Both the position numbers and the translations under genes were made by a program. Shown here one piece after another: positions 1 through 11,163 of a stretch of DNA of 64,000 nt. The stretch comes from Nematopogon swammerdamellus (taxonomy: Eukaryota; Arthropoda; Insecta; Lepidoptera; Adelidae). The notes under the pieces are model-generated. The model was not told the origin of the DNA. It searched no databases and saw only the letters and a list, made by a program, of their open reading frames with translations. The stretch is taken from NCBI GenBank assembly GCA_946902875.1, contig OX336355.1, positions 12,061,347 through 12,125,346 on the forward strand, in the 5' to 3' direction. The number at the start of each line of letters is the position of its first letter. Positions within the stretch are counted from its first letter, which is position 1.

Positions 1-530
1 ATGAATGGGATTCGAAAAATACGAATGAATATGTAATCTGTACCACGAACAAAACTGAATCAAACAAAACTACAATAATCTATTCCCAAAACAAACAACG
101 TTAAATTTAGCCCCAAATAATTTGTAAGTCAACAATGACACGGAATAGGTACCGTTCACAAATAGACAACGTATGGCGGTCCCACTGTGAGATTTACTAT
201 TATAAAACGCAACGTCTGCTTGGCCGTCTATCTGTCGGTTTACATATTTTCTGTATGTTGAACTGTTACCCACCTACGTATAGATAGAACGCTATATCGT
301 GTAGCTCTTCCTGTGCAAAATATGTATATTACCTAATTACTTATAAAAGATACTTGTCTGTCTGTATGTAATGATTAAACTCGAAAACGGATGAACCCGA
401 TGTATGTAATCTGGCATTTATCTCGAGATGGTTATATATAGGTAATCTATGTACCGCGGCGTATAAATCGAAGTACGCTGACTAATATTTTAGAAATATT
501 ATGTATGAGAAAGAAGGAAATGCAGTATTT
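1..530. other. Unrecognised AT-rich DNA
   Basis: No reading frame with recognisable protein features and no repeat shared with the rest of the window. The short open frames here have no codon pattern or motif to support them. It could be intergenic or intronic. Confidence 0.5.
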
Positions 531-813
531 ATTTTTATGGAAACTGACACCTACATACAATATCACCTACAACATCCGTGATATTAGCCTATAGCACCTT
601 GGTAAACTAGGTGCCATGTCAGTTCTTCCCTTCGGTCGTGCCGGCTACACTGAACTGAACGGAAAACACTAACTATTTGCATAGGCGCTTCGACCGACCT
701 TCATTGAGTAGGGTGGTACCAACCCGGGCGGGTTAGGCCCTGCCACCTAGTAAGATAAGAAGGGAACCTACAGTTTCACGTGGAATCCGAACCACGGTCA
801 AACTCCAACCTCC
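531..813 (-). repeat. SINE-A copy (T1 tail, partial tRNA-type head H2)
   Basis: On the minus strand this reads from part of the H2 head (near CCGTGGTTCGGATTCC) through the T1 body to the 3' end GTCAGTTTCCAT. The same body recurs more than fifteen times in the window. The copy is diverged and its 5' end is truncated, so the A box of the tRNA-like head is missing. Confidence 0.75.
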
Positions 814-1654
814 ATTATACATATAGTTCTATAAAAATACAGTCCACATTATATGTACAAATATTTAACTCAATAATTAAGAAACATTTGCCCAACCCGA
901 CTGTCTCGCGAGCTGAGCTACAGGCAAACTCTAGTTCTGTAATACAAACAAAACACAGTCGATCGCCGCTTTGCATACCGGCTACTAAAATATATATCGA
1001 GGGCATAATATATATAGTGCTATATTATAATGTATAATCGGTACTTCTTGAGTTATTAACGATCTTGATAATTTTATTCTCAAAACGGTTCGAATATAAA
1101 AACCGATGGGGGGCGCTTCGATCGATGCTTTATTTGAACAGGCTCCTACGGAAAATTGTACGGTGAGCATAAACATTAAAACTGTGGATCATTGGTTCAG
1201 GATATATTTGCTAGGTGGTTATTAAAATTTCTAAATTCAGGTTGATGCTTCTGGCTTTCAAAACAAATCTAAATTTAATATTAGTTTTTATTATACATTT
1301 TCGATAAATATCATTATTACCTACTAATCATATTTAAAATTGTGTGACAAATACTATGGGAGCAAACGCGTAATGGAAACATTTAATTTAGCACAACCAA
1401 ATAATTACCTACCCGTCTTTATTAATTCGGCAAATAAATTCAATTTTACAAATGTAACATCAGAATACTAATAAGTAAAGCGACGTTTCTACGGCCATGT
1501 AACGTACGTCAATATATGAATGCTTATAACTCGAGAATCACTTAATAGATTTACATACTGTTTTCACTGTTACATTCTGTCACTGCTCAAGATGGTTTTA
1601 GGCTATACCACATCACGCTACGTCATCGGCGGCCTGAGCTGTGAGCAAAATGTT
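814..1654. other. Unrecognised AT-rich DNA
   Basis: No supported gene or repeat. Small frames on both strands overlap each other and show no recognisable domains. Confidence 0.45.
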
Positions 1655-1910
1655 ACGCGAAGCGAAGCCGCGGGTAAAAGCTATTTTTAACCGACTTCAA
1701 AAAAAGGAGGAGATTCTCAATTCGACTGTATTTTTTGTTGTTTTTTTTTTGTTACCTCAGAACTTTCGACTGGGTCAACTGATTTTGAAAATTCTTTTTT
1801 TATTTGAAATCTGGTGCTTGGTGTGGTCCCATTTCAATTTGCTCAAGATCGGATGGGAAAGCGAGGCCGAGTACATTATAAGCAAAAAATTACAAAACAA
1901 ACTGTGAAAT
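1655..1910 (+). repeat. LINE 3'-tail-like relic
   Basis: The segment opens with GCGAAGCCGCGGGTAAAAGC, a variant of the terminus also present at 25560-25612, 30231 and 31558. It continues with ACCGACTTCAAAAAAAGG, a motif I know from the 3' regions of lepidopteran RTE-type LINEs. No coding part remains. The clade assignment comes from memory of the family and is tentative. Confidence 0.45.
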
Positions 1911-1925
1911 AAAATAATATTTAAA

Positions 1926-2077
1926 AAATATAAAGATCGCCTTCAAAAAAGTATGAAATAAAAAAATCGAACCCTAGAGTTGAAGGCGGTGCTAAAGCAA
2001 GCAAAAATAACCGACCGCCTTCAACTCTAGAGTTCGATTTTTTTATTTCATACATTTTTGAAGGCGGTTTTTATATT
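1926..2077. repeat. Long hairpin, 65-bp arms
   Basis: The arms at 1926-1990 and 2014-2077 are inverted copies with about four mismatches, separated by about 23 bases. The inner arm ends carry GAAGGCGGT, as in the hairpin at 16931-17028, so both may belong to one family linked to the ACCGACTTC repeat. It could be a small MITE or the structured 3' region of a LINE. Confidence 0.85.
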
Positions 2078-2081
2078 TTTT

Positions 2082-2838
2082 TGCATAATTTTATGTAATT
2101 TGAGTTACCTATATCGAATATTTGTTGTATAGGTCTGTACGTTTGCCTAACTAAATGCACAAATCCAAGCATCTCGTGCAACCTTCGAAAAATATTATTA
2201 TTTCGTTAGCAATGTTTTTGTCACCAGTACCGGTTTCCCACAGTTCACAGTGGACATATATAATAATTGTAATTACTTTGATTGCCCGCCGTTCTTTAAC
2301 GTATTCTATATCGTATTTTATTGCTCACTCTTAAATTTATATTCCGAAAGTTGTCAAAAGAAGTTCGACTTCGGAAGCGAGCTCGTAATTTCGTTTACAA
2401 TTTACGATATCTGCGGAGGTTTAAAGTTCTTTGTGAAGTATCTTCGAGTTGCACATAGGTATAGGGAAACTTATTATTGAAATATGTATGTTATTATATT
2501 AATATAATTGACACGAACCAACAGCTACTTGTATTTTGAGTATTAGCTTCTATAATAATACAAATATGTAAATTATATGTTACACTTCAAAAAGTCATTA
2601 TAATTTTTATCAGGCCATAGATACTCATACGAGAACTACAAGAACTACATACGAGAACTACAAGGTTAAAAAAAAAAGAAGCAATTTTGTATTAATTTTT
2701 TTCAGTAATAGTTTTGTCAGTAAATTGTAAAGTTCTTTTTTTCTCAGTAAGTATACAAAAAGTCAAACAAAGCAATATATTGTAGTAGTTATTCATTAGA
2801 CTCAGCGTAGGATGTGTCTGGATTCTGGACACGAGTAG
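2082..2838. other. Unrecognised DNA
   Basis: No recognisable gene, RNA or repeat family. AT-rich throughout. Confidence 0.45.
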
Positions 2839-2839
2839 C

Positions 2840-3246
2840 TAAGCTACCTACATCACCTAGTACATCCGTGATGTCAGCCCATAACAACTTGGTAAACTAG
2901 GTGCCATGTCAGTGCTTCCTTTCGGTCGTGCCGGCTACACTGAACTGGATGGAAAACACGAACTATTTACATAGCCGTTTCAACCGACCTTTTATTCAGT
3001 GCGGTGGTACCAAGCCGGGCGGGATGAACTCTACCACCTATTAAACTTTTTTATTTTTTTTATTTTTCTTTTTCTTTCTTTCTTTCTTTCTTTATTAAGG
3101 TAAGAAGGGACCTACAGTTTTACGTGGAACCCGAACCACGGACAGCCTTCAACGGTCAAGCGGTCACCCATCCAAATACTGACCGCGCCCAGGTGTGCTT
3201 ATTATCACGACCCACAGTCAACCCATCGCACCACTGAGCTACCGAG
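2840..3246 (-). repeat. SINE-A copy (H2+T1), full tRNA-like head, internal CTTT microsatellite
   Basis: On the minus strand the copy begins CCTCGGTAGCTCAGTGGTGC, which contains a good Pol III A box (TAGCTCAGTGG). A B box follows (GGTTCGGGTTCC), then the T1 body. This is the most complete tRNA-derived head among the minus-strand copies. A T-rich stretch with a (CTTT)n run (about 3046-3097) sits inside the body between the CCACCTA and AAGAAGGGA segments, where other copies have no insertion. Confidence 0.85.
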
Positions 3247-4043
3247 GTTTACGATATAATATAGATATCTAACTAACACTACACTCCGTTCTTACGCTGA
3301 ATATTTTACAAAAATAGGTGCCCAGAGTTTGCACTAATTACATTTTTCAACTCCCTTCGAAAATGTAAAACTGTGTGCTGGAAAATATAAACAGAGGGGT
3401 GTATTAAAACAACGCCAACCTACTACGTTATGTCCTCACACCCAATTAATAACTTAACCACAGCATATTTCAAAAAGCTTAATTTTATGCGCCAACATTA
3501 ACATAATCGATCATAGTAGGAAAGTAGCTATGCTTGCGGAGCCAAATACTAATCTAGATAATAACTTTCTCCCGCCACTCCGCTCGCGACATTGTCGGGT
3601 TTGCGCAAAGCTTTTACAACTATGCTAAGAACTTGAGTGTACATACTCGTACATGCGAACTTTTAATAAAAAAAGTCTCTATTCAATCTATAATTGTACA
3701 TTATAAGTAGGTATTATAAAGAAAAAAGACAACCCGGGACCAATGATATGAATGAGATCTATAAATCAAGTTGATAAATAAAAAATCTCATCCATACCGA
3801 CCGATCTCGGGAAAGTTCCCAAGACACTTCTATAATTCATAAAACCAATTAAATGCTACATATTCTTCATAATAAGCAATCGCTGATTTAGAATATAAAC
3901 AGGAAATTATTTATTTGTCTTTGTACATGAAGAATGTATAAAAGTGTACTTAATATAAATATAAATAAATACATGGTGACGAAAAGTGCGCCCACTCAGC
4001 TGATTCACATTCACTATACAGATAGCGACACTGATTTTCTTCG
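3247..4043. other. Unrecognised DNA
   Basis: No feature recognised on either strand. Confidence 0.45.
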
Positions 4044-4471
4044 GATTTATGTGGTGACTGGTGAGGTAGTATTTTCGTAGGATTTATGTGGCGCTTCGTA
4101 TTTTCATGAAATTTATTTGGAACGGGCGTGTTTTCTTAGGATTTATGTGGCGAGGTTTTATCTTCGTGGGATTTATGTGGCGTGGTCGCATTTTCATGGG
4201 ATTTATGTGGTGCGGTCGCATTTTCATGGGATTTATGTGGCGCGGTCGCATTTTCATGGGATTTATGTGGTGCGGTCGCATTTTCATGGGATTTATGTGG
4301 TGCGGTCGCATTTTCATGGGATTTATGTGGCGCGGTCGCATTTTCATTGGATTTATGTGGCGCGGTCGCATTTTCATCGGAATTATGTGGCGCGGTCGCA
4401 TTTTCATATAAGCTATGTGGCGCAGTCGTATTTTCATGAGGTTTTTGTAGCGCCGTCGTATATTCATGGGG
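4044..4471. repeat. 30-bp minisatellite, about 14 units
   Basis: The unit ATTTATGTGGCGCGGTCGCA plus TTTTCATGGG repeats with an exact 30-base period from 4082 to 4471. A longer variant unit leads it at 4044-4081. Central units differ mainly at a C/T in GGCG or GGTG; edge units are more diverged. Thirty is divisible by three and units lack stops, so several frames stay open on both strands (for example GFMWRGRIFM repeated). These frames follow from the period and are not evidence of a protein. Confidence 0.95.
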
Positions 4472-4477
4472 TTAATT

Positions 4478-4798
4478 ATTTTTTTTATGGAAACTGACAT
4501 GGTTGGCTACATCACCTACAACATCCGTTATGTCAGCCCATAACACCGGGTGAACTTGGTGCCACATCAGTGCTTCCCTGCGGTCGTGCCGGCTACACTG
4601 AACTGGACGGAAAACACAAACTATTTACATAGCCGTTTCGACCGACCTTTCATTCAGTGCGGTGGTATCAATCCGGGCGGGTTAAACCCTACCACCTAGT
4701 AATATAAGGGAGTCATACCCCTTAGTCGCCTTTTACAACATACACGGGGAGAGATGCAGAGGGGCTATTCTTTTAAAGTATCGGTCCCACACGGTACA
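4478..4798 (-). repeat. SINE-A copy (H1+T1)
   Basis: Reads on the minus strand from ACCGTGTGGGACCGATAC (head H1) through GTCGTAAAAGGCGACTAAGG, into the T1 body, ending at GTCAGTTTCCAT and an A-rich tail seen here as T8. It directly abuts the minisatellite. Confidence 0.85.
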
Positions 4799-6334
4799 AA
4801 TGTGTACAATTTATGTGGCGCGCGTGTATTTTTCCCGCATATAGATTTCGTTCACTGCTCAGCTCCTTGAAAAATAAATCATGATGGTTCTCTATTGCCA
4901 CCACTTGACATATGTCACATACTATTAGTAATAACTGCATGCAACTCGTCAAACCGGGGGCTAATCTCAAGTGGCAATGTTTTTGAATGGGCACGTCAGC
5001 CGAAGAGACGACGACCGTTGGAGTAATAAGACAAACGGACGGACAGCCAGACTGATAGACAGACAGACTACACATACAGACATATTGATATCCGTACAGA
5101 CAGACGGACTGACAGCCACGTTACGATTTATAATAGTAAAGATGGCGTTTTAGCAGGGGCATACGAATCCATCAAGCCACAACGGTGTAATTCAAAGTTT
5201 ATCAGATCAATTATGGCGTTCACGAAAAAATTTGGACTTACTCATGCCGCCTAAGCTTTTATGCGTGCGTTACTTTCTTTATGTGAAATTATTGGGCTAT
5301 GGAGGTGAAGCAACTGATGGAATTTATATTTAGTGCAAATAATAAATATAAATTAATGTTCTATAAATAAATAGCTCATAACATTTTTGCGTTCTCACAT
5401 CTGATAAGAAAACAATTTTTATTGGTGATTATAATTATTTATGGCTAATGTGCGATTATAATTTTGACATTTATTACTTTACATAGTCGGGAAATTCAGT
5501 TGTTCACAGACATACAGACTGCAGACGTTGGATTATAAAATATTTAGAAAGTTATGGATACTCAAACATGTATTATGTTTACACCTTTGTTCCTTCAAAC
5601 ACTAGGGAACACAACATTTCCTATACATTAAAATACAATAATATTATATTCGTCATGTTATATTTACCTTCTAAATTCTAAACTGCTTGATCCGTTAACA
5701 CATATAGGCACGTAAGTATGATAAAACTTATATCTCCGTATATCTGAACTGGGCGGCCCGCCCGCCCAACACAGCGCGCCGCCCTACACCGAACAGGAAA
5801 TGAACGTCGGTGGGCGCCCTTCAGAATACATAAGCGAGCTTTACATGAGCTTAAGAAGTACCCTTTACATATAAACGTATACATATGTGTTTTACACTGT
5901 AAGCCAAGAAGTCCTTTGTGAAGTTTACTGTGATGTTAGAAAAAAAAAATACATTTTAGGTGAACTTTAGACAAATATTCATCTGGCGAAATGTATTGCC
6001 AGCTATTCATAGATGCTGTGATAACTGGCTGGGAAATGTATTTCCAAAAACTCTCCACCACCTGTCATACAAAATTATGTTTTCTTTACTCTCACTAGGT
6101 AGCTGTTTAAAGTTGCTAGGGCAAAAGTTTATCAAATTAAAACAAAAACATTTGAATTTATGCTATTTACAATATTCTCTTGTATACCCACATACATACT
6201 CGTATAAGTAAACTATTTTGTTGAATCAATACATTTCGACGGCTGTTTGAAAGCAAATACATTTCCACAACAAACTGAGCCTACCGCTGTTACCGCATCT
6301 ACATATTCTGCTTTCAAATACACCGAATACTCAC
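4799..6334. other. Unrecognised DNA with short GC-rich patch
   Basis: Contains a GACAGACAGAC-type simple repeat around 5030-5110 and a short GC-rich patch at 5750-5800. No gene, RNA or known repeat recognised. Confidence 0.4.
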
Positions 6335-6479
6335 CTGCAAAGACTCTACATAATGGGCGTCGTTTCCCAAATTCGCCGCTTCCTTCCCCAGCGTCGTCTA
6401 GGGAGCCCTCCGGCTTGGTGGAGGCGGAGGGGCCTGGTGGAGGGTACGCCGCCGCTAAGGGTGAATTTTGTACGTTCAT
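6335..6479 (-). CDS. Candidate host coding exon (initial exon, GC-rich)
   Basis: A GC-rich island of about 200 bp in AT-rich DNA is open on the minus strand. From an ATG at 6479 it runs 48 codons plus one base to TTTGCAG|GTGAGT at 6335/6334, a textbook splice donor. The peptide begins MNVQNSPLAAAYPPPGPSAS and ends with the basic stretch GKRRPLCRVFA. It is rich in Pro, Ala, Ser and Gly, as in disordered parts of regulatory proteins. An internal exon starting at an AG near 6450 (TTAG|CGGCGG) is an alternative. I do not recognise the protein and see no partner exon. The plus strand is also open, so this remains a candidate. Confidence 0.35.
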
Positions 6480-6539
6480 GGGGTGGGCACCCGGGGGGAA
6501 GGAGAGCGGTAAGAAGGGGAAAGAAAACAACCCTTAATG

Positions 6540-8677
6540 GCTACATCGCGTGACAGAATTTTCGGCAATGACCCGAGGCCCGACGAAAGTGAAAACATTT
6601 AGTTAGAGCAGTTAATCCCGCCAAGGATAGAATTATTATTTATAGAGTTTGTATTTACATGTATATAATATTACTCGTAATTGTTTTTGAATTGCAAACG
6701 AAACAATATAAGCGAAATAGGTGAATTCGTTCTATATACAGTTCAAAATAAATTTCAAATAATATTGTTTTTTATTATTATTTGTTTCACAACTACGTAC
6801 CACTTTTAATATTACGCATAAAATTCATAATATGCATACATAGTACACTTGTTCATTCCGGGTGGAAACATACCATCGAGATTAATTTAAATAATGCACA
6901 ATCAAACATTTCGAAATCATCTAGTAATACATTATTTGTACATTTTCTCGTATTATTTGTACTTCATAGTGAGGTAATAATTGTGATTGTAAAACTACTT
7001 GTGCTTATGGTTAAAAGTTCAAAGTGGCGTTTTGCTTTCTGCCAATCGTTACCTCGTTTGATTGATAATACACCAAATTTTTTTCTCGAGACACAAACTC
7101 CATACTGCACTCACGTCTCTTTTTTAGAAGCGAATTAGATTTAGAGTTTTATTTGGAGCTTCTAAATTATTTTACAAAATAAAAAAGTCGGTTAACATAG
7201 ATTTAAGTCCTCTCAATAGATCCCCATTTATTTTATAGTCGTAGTACGGCGGAAAATTTTATTATGACCAAATTGTAAGCAATATTTTCGTAAATATTTT
7301 GGTATTCTATACAGGCCGGAATAGTGAATAGAACCACATATTTATAAATTTTAGAACGCCTTATAATAGGCCTAATAAATGTCGACATTAAATAATAGGC
7401 AGTTAAAACGCAAGTTCATAACCAAAGCAAATCTTCCACAATACTCCATCAACTATGTCCATAGTCAATATAATAGCACTGCGAATTTTCATGCCGGTTC
7501 TTCTTTGTGGGTGTAATAGAACAAATTGTAACAAGTTCGAGTGCAGTCTTACTGCCATAAGTATTATTAATAAACAATAAAATATAAATAACAATCAATA
7601 GGATAGATAAAATAAATTATTGCACAACAAGAAAACAAAAAGAAACATCAAGTCGGATTTATCAGATGTTATCTTATATGGTATAAGCAGTGATTTCTTC
7701 CAGTCAACCTGGATTCAAACACTGAACAAAAAACAGTTCATATGAGAAAATCACTGGCTAGCCGCAATTTAAAGGCGCAATAAACGGTAACGGCGTACCC
7801 GAAATCACAAAAGACAAAGAAAATGTAAATTACGAAAACCTCCACTGCAATACAACAATTAATTAAAGTGATCAACAATCTTATTGAATTTAACGAGTTC
7901 ACGCCTAACATACAACGTTGGGACAGAAAATGGCTCGCTCTCGAATGCTGCAATCTGATTGGTCGGCGCGGGAGTTACGCGGCGACTGCTCATCGCGATA
8001 ACTCTTCGGCGGGCTTCATAAAGTTCTACAGAGAGGACGAAAAATCTTAGGTGTCGTCTGTTTGAATTTGCTATTTACGTGGTTTTTTTTTTGTCAATTT
8101 GCAAACTATTCTTTTATTTACATAATATGTTTTTCCATACTCGTTTTTTTAAGTAACTTCAACTCAAAAGATAACGCCAAAATCATAACCCTTCCTTTTG
8201 CCATCGTCGCGTTCAGGTCAATACAAATGAGTATCTCAATTCGATGCGTGTTCATACGCTTTCAATGTTCAATCGCTATTGAAAATAACATCTTCCATAG
8301 ATTCTTCTCTGTAAAACTTAAGCCTTCTAAATTCAAAATTAGCAATGCAATTGATGATCCTTTGATAAACGTACGAACTTCTTCAGTGAGTCAATGGCTT
8401 TAGATCGCGGATAATTATTTAAGAGTAACACCGTTAAAAGAGCGAAGCGAAGCAATAATTTACTCTTTGACACACACGGGCCAGAGATGCGAACAGATAA
8501 TATTATTCTCTTTCATTTGTCTTTTTCTTTATACTATACATACAATGTTTTTGTTTGTTTGGAATTCCTTTTCTGGTGTTTTCCGTCTTGTTAAGTGGCG
8601 GCTACTGGTTGGTGAGATTGTATTGAAAATCTATGTAAAAGTAGTTATGAAGTTGGAAATTATGAACTTATTATTGT
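6540..8677. other. Unrecognised DNA
   Basis: Several unsupported frames of 60-118 codons, AT-rich and without motifs. No RNA gene or repeat family recognised. If the exon upstream is real, its intron lies on the other side (below 6334), so this stretch would be upstream sequence. Confidence 0.4.
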
Positions 8678-10219
8678 ACTAGCTGAGCCCGCGGCTCCGC
8701 TCGCGTGAAATTCGTAATTCCAAAGAAGAATGTAAGTAACTAAGGGCGAGGCCGAAGGCCGAGCTGCGTTCAGGTAATCGATAAATCTTCTTAAAGAAAG
8801 TAACTAACTAAGGGCGAGGCCGAAGGCCGAGCTGCTTTCAGGTAAACGATAAATCTTTCTCAAATAAAGGAAGTAAGTAAGGGCGAGGCCGAAGGCCGAG
8901 CTGCGTTCAGGAAGACGATAAACCTTCTGGAAGAAAGGAAGGAACTAAGTGCGAGGCCGAAGGCCGAGCTGCGTTCAGGTAAACCAAAAACCCTCTTCCG
9001 CCTTCGGGCCTCGCCCTTAAAGACTTCCTTTCTTCGATAGAATATAATATCGTTTACTCGATCTATTTATTTCATAAAAATAAAAAAGTAATATTAATTA
9101 ATAACTAAAGAATTAAACCTACCTATTAAACATTAAAATAACTATCAAAACGGGCATTTTCAAATGTTCTTAGAGCACTTGCGGCATTACCCCGCTGGAT
9201 GGCAAGGCTTACCCTTTGAATGAAGTACATAAGCCCTTGATGGCGGGACACCAGTTGCGTCAACCAGCTCAAGCCTCTTTTGGCTTCACTGCTCCACGGA
9301 CCGAGGTTTTCAACCGCAAACGCAACAAATTCGAAATCTTGAATTATATTTCTATATTTGCTGCGTTTGAGGCTCTCCGCCCTAGCCTCGGCCGCGCCAG
9401 CCGCTCTTGAAGATGTCCTAACGTGACTTGGAGCCAATGTGAGAACAAAAGTGGCGTCCCACATCAAAGAACTACCCTTAGTCCATGGCACTAAGGTGAT
9501 AGCATCGGGCCTCTTGCCATCCAGCCGGGAATAACCGCGAGGTTCTAGGATGCACGGTATATTTGCCGTTAGAAGCGTGGACTTTATAATAAAATTGAAA
9601 TTAAATTAACTCAATCTTAATATTAATTAACTTTATTCGAGATGGTTTAGCTTCTTCCTGAACGCAGCTCGGCCTTCAGCCTCGCCCTTAGTTACTTGCT
9701 TTCTTCGAGATGGTTTATCATTTGTCAGAACGTAGCTCGGCCTTCGGCCTCGCCTTAGTTGCTTACTTTCTTCAAGATGGTTTAGCTTCTTCCTGAACTC
9801 AGCTCGGCCTTCGGCCTCGCCCTTAGTTACTTGCTTTCTTCGAGATGGTTTTTCAATTATCCGAACGTAGCTCGGCCTTCGGCCTCGCCTTAGTTACTTA
9901 CTTTCTTCAAGATGGTTTAGCTTCTTCCTGAACGCAGCTCGGCCTGCGGCCTCGCCCATAGTTACTTACTTTCTTCGAGAAGGTTTATGGTCTTCCAGAA
10001 TAGAGCTCGGCCTTCGGCCTCGCCCTTAGTTACTTACTTTCTTCAAGAATGTTTTTCTTCTTCCTGAACTCAGCTCCGCATTCCGCCTCGCCCTTAGTTA
10101 CTTTCATCGAGAAAGAATATCGTTTACGTTAGCGCAGATCCGCCTTCGGGCCCGCCTTTAGTTACTTACTTTCTTTTTTTTAAATACGAATTTCACGCGA
10201 GCGAAGCCGCGGCAACAGA
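8678..10219. mobile_element. Foldback-like element 1 (minisatellite arms, coding-fragment core)
   Basis: The left end reads CCCGCGGCTCCGCTCGCGTG and the right end is its inverted counterpart. Inside each end is a minisatellite of roughly 67-72 bp units built on GGGCGAGGCCGAAGGCCGAG. It is direct at about 8740-9020 (four units) and inverted at about 9640-10165 (seven to eight units). The core (9060-9620) is unique and carries an endonuclease fragment. Long terminal inverted repeats made of tandem repeats are the hallmark of foldback (FB/Galileo-like) elements. A second copy lies at 30231-31558. No clear target duplication. Confidence 0.75.
9126..9590 (-). pseudogene. C-terminal fragment of retroelement protein with restriction-like endonuclease motif
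   Basis: The minus strand is open from 9605 to 9126. Read from about 9590 it gives LEPRGYSRLDGKRPDAITLV, then PW...WDATFVLTLAPS and later VSLAIQRGNAAS. This series (GKRPD, PW, WDAT..DTLAPS-like, QRGNAAS) is the C-terminal signature of a widespread family of invertebrate retroelement-derived proteins. The RPD plus WDAT spacing resembles a PD-(D/E)xK nuclease. No reverse transcriptase part is present and both ends run into AT-rich DNA, so it is a fragment trapped in the foldback element's core. Family recall is from memory. Confidence 0.6.
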
Positions 10220-10340
10220 TATATAAATTTTATTGCACCAATGACAGCGACATAACTTCGACTTTCAATTATTATTTTTATTTATCGAACAATTTGTCAC
10301 CGGCCAGCTCACGTCGAGATGACAGTTCTCCGTTGTCAAC

Positions 10341-10890
10341 ATGACATTTAAAATTGTTTTTTACCTTTACTTTGGATTACGTGATTTTTATTATATTTTT
10401 TAATTATTATGTTCATCCTGGATATACACTGTCACTATAAAAAGTTTCGTCAAATTCCGTTCAGTGGTTTTTGCGAGATGCGCGTACAAATAGACATTTT
10501 TGCATTTACGATTTTATGATATGTATAGAAAGAATAGATAATATATATAGACTATTGTGTTCAAGTTATAAAAAAGAAGAACTGTCATTTTCGTTGTATC
10601 TACTTATTTTTAAATTTCGAATGAATATTTTATTCAAATTGTATTTGCTGCCAGTTCTCAAGATATAATTATCTACTTTGGACTACGTGATTTTAAACGC
10701 GCAATAATGTTTGTAATTGTAATTTTTTTTTTATTTTTGTTTTTTTTTTTACGTATTATGTTAACCCGGCATATAAACTGCCACTATACAAAGTTTCGTC
10801 TAATTCCGTTCAGTGGTTTTTGCGTGATGCGCGTACAGACAAACAAACAAACAAACAAAAATTTGAAAACAACAAAAAAAAACTGTTCTA
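10341..10890 (+). repeat. Two partial direct copies of a LINE-tail-like repeat, ~305 bp apart
   Basis: GGATTACGTGATTTT at 10374 and GGACTACGTGATTTT at 10679 each lead to an ATTATGTT segment. Then come AAGTTTCGTC and AATTCCGTTCAGTGGTTTTT, followed by GCGAGATGCGCGTACA or GCGTGATGCGCGTACA. The second copy ends in an (ACAA)n run. The phrase resembles 3' regions of insect LINEs ending in simple repeats. Confidence 0.6.
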
Positions 10891-11102
10891 ACATGTTCAG
10901 TATCTCATTTTAAGCCACCCTGGTTAGTTTTTTTCCGAATACATTCAATGTACAGACTTTCTTACCTCTACGATTTTATGATATGTATAGATTGAATACA
11001 TATTTCGTTTATTGGACTATTAAGATATTAATCAGAACTTAATAATTAATGACCATTTAATTAGCATTGTATTGTAATTTGTATTATATTATAAATATGG
11101 GC

Positions 11103-11163
11103 AAAAGGTAACACAATGTGTTACCTTTTTGGCATTATGTCATAATGCCTCATAAGCATGAGG
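11103..11163. other. Three consecutive small hairpins
   Basis: AAAAGGTAACACA/TGTGTTACCTTTT (13-bp arms, 1-base loop, 11103-11129), GGCATTATG/CATAATGCC (9-bp arms, 1-base loop, 11131-11149) and CCTCAT/ATGAGG (6-bp arms, 4-base loop, 11148-11163) follow one another almost without spacing. No function is recognised. Confidence 0.8.

Noticed and set aside
4044..4471. CRISPR-like array (regular short repeats)
   Set aside because: The repeats are contiguous with no spacers, and the DNA is eukaryotic.
4084..4500. Repeat protein encoded by the 30-bp minisatellite
   Set aside because: Four overlapping frames on two strands are equally open, with no start context, homologous domain or flanking coding sequence.
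6247..6553. Plus-strand frames over the GC-rich exon candidate
   Set aside because: They lack a consistent splice structure, whereas the minus strand has an ATG and a consensus donor. Neither strand is proven, so only the minus candidate was kept.
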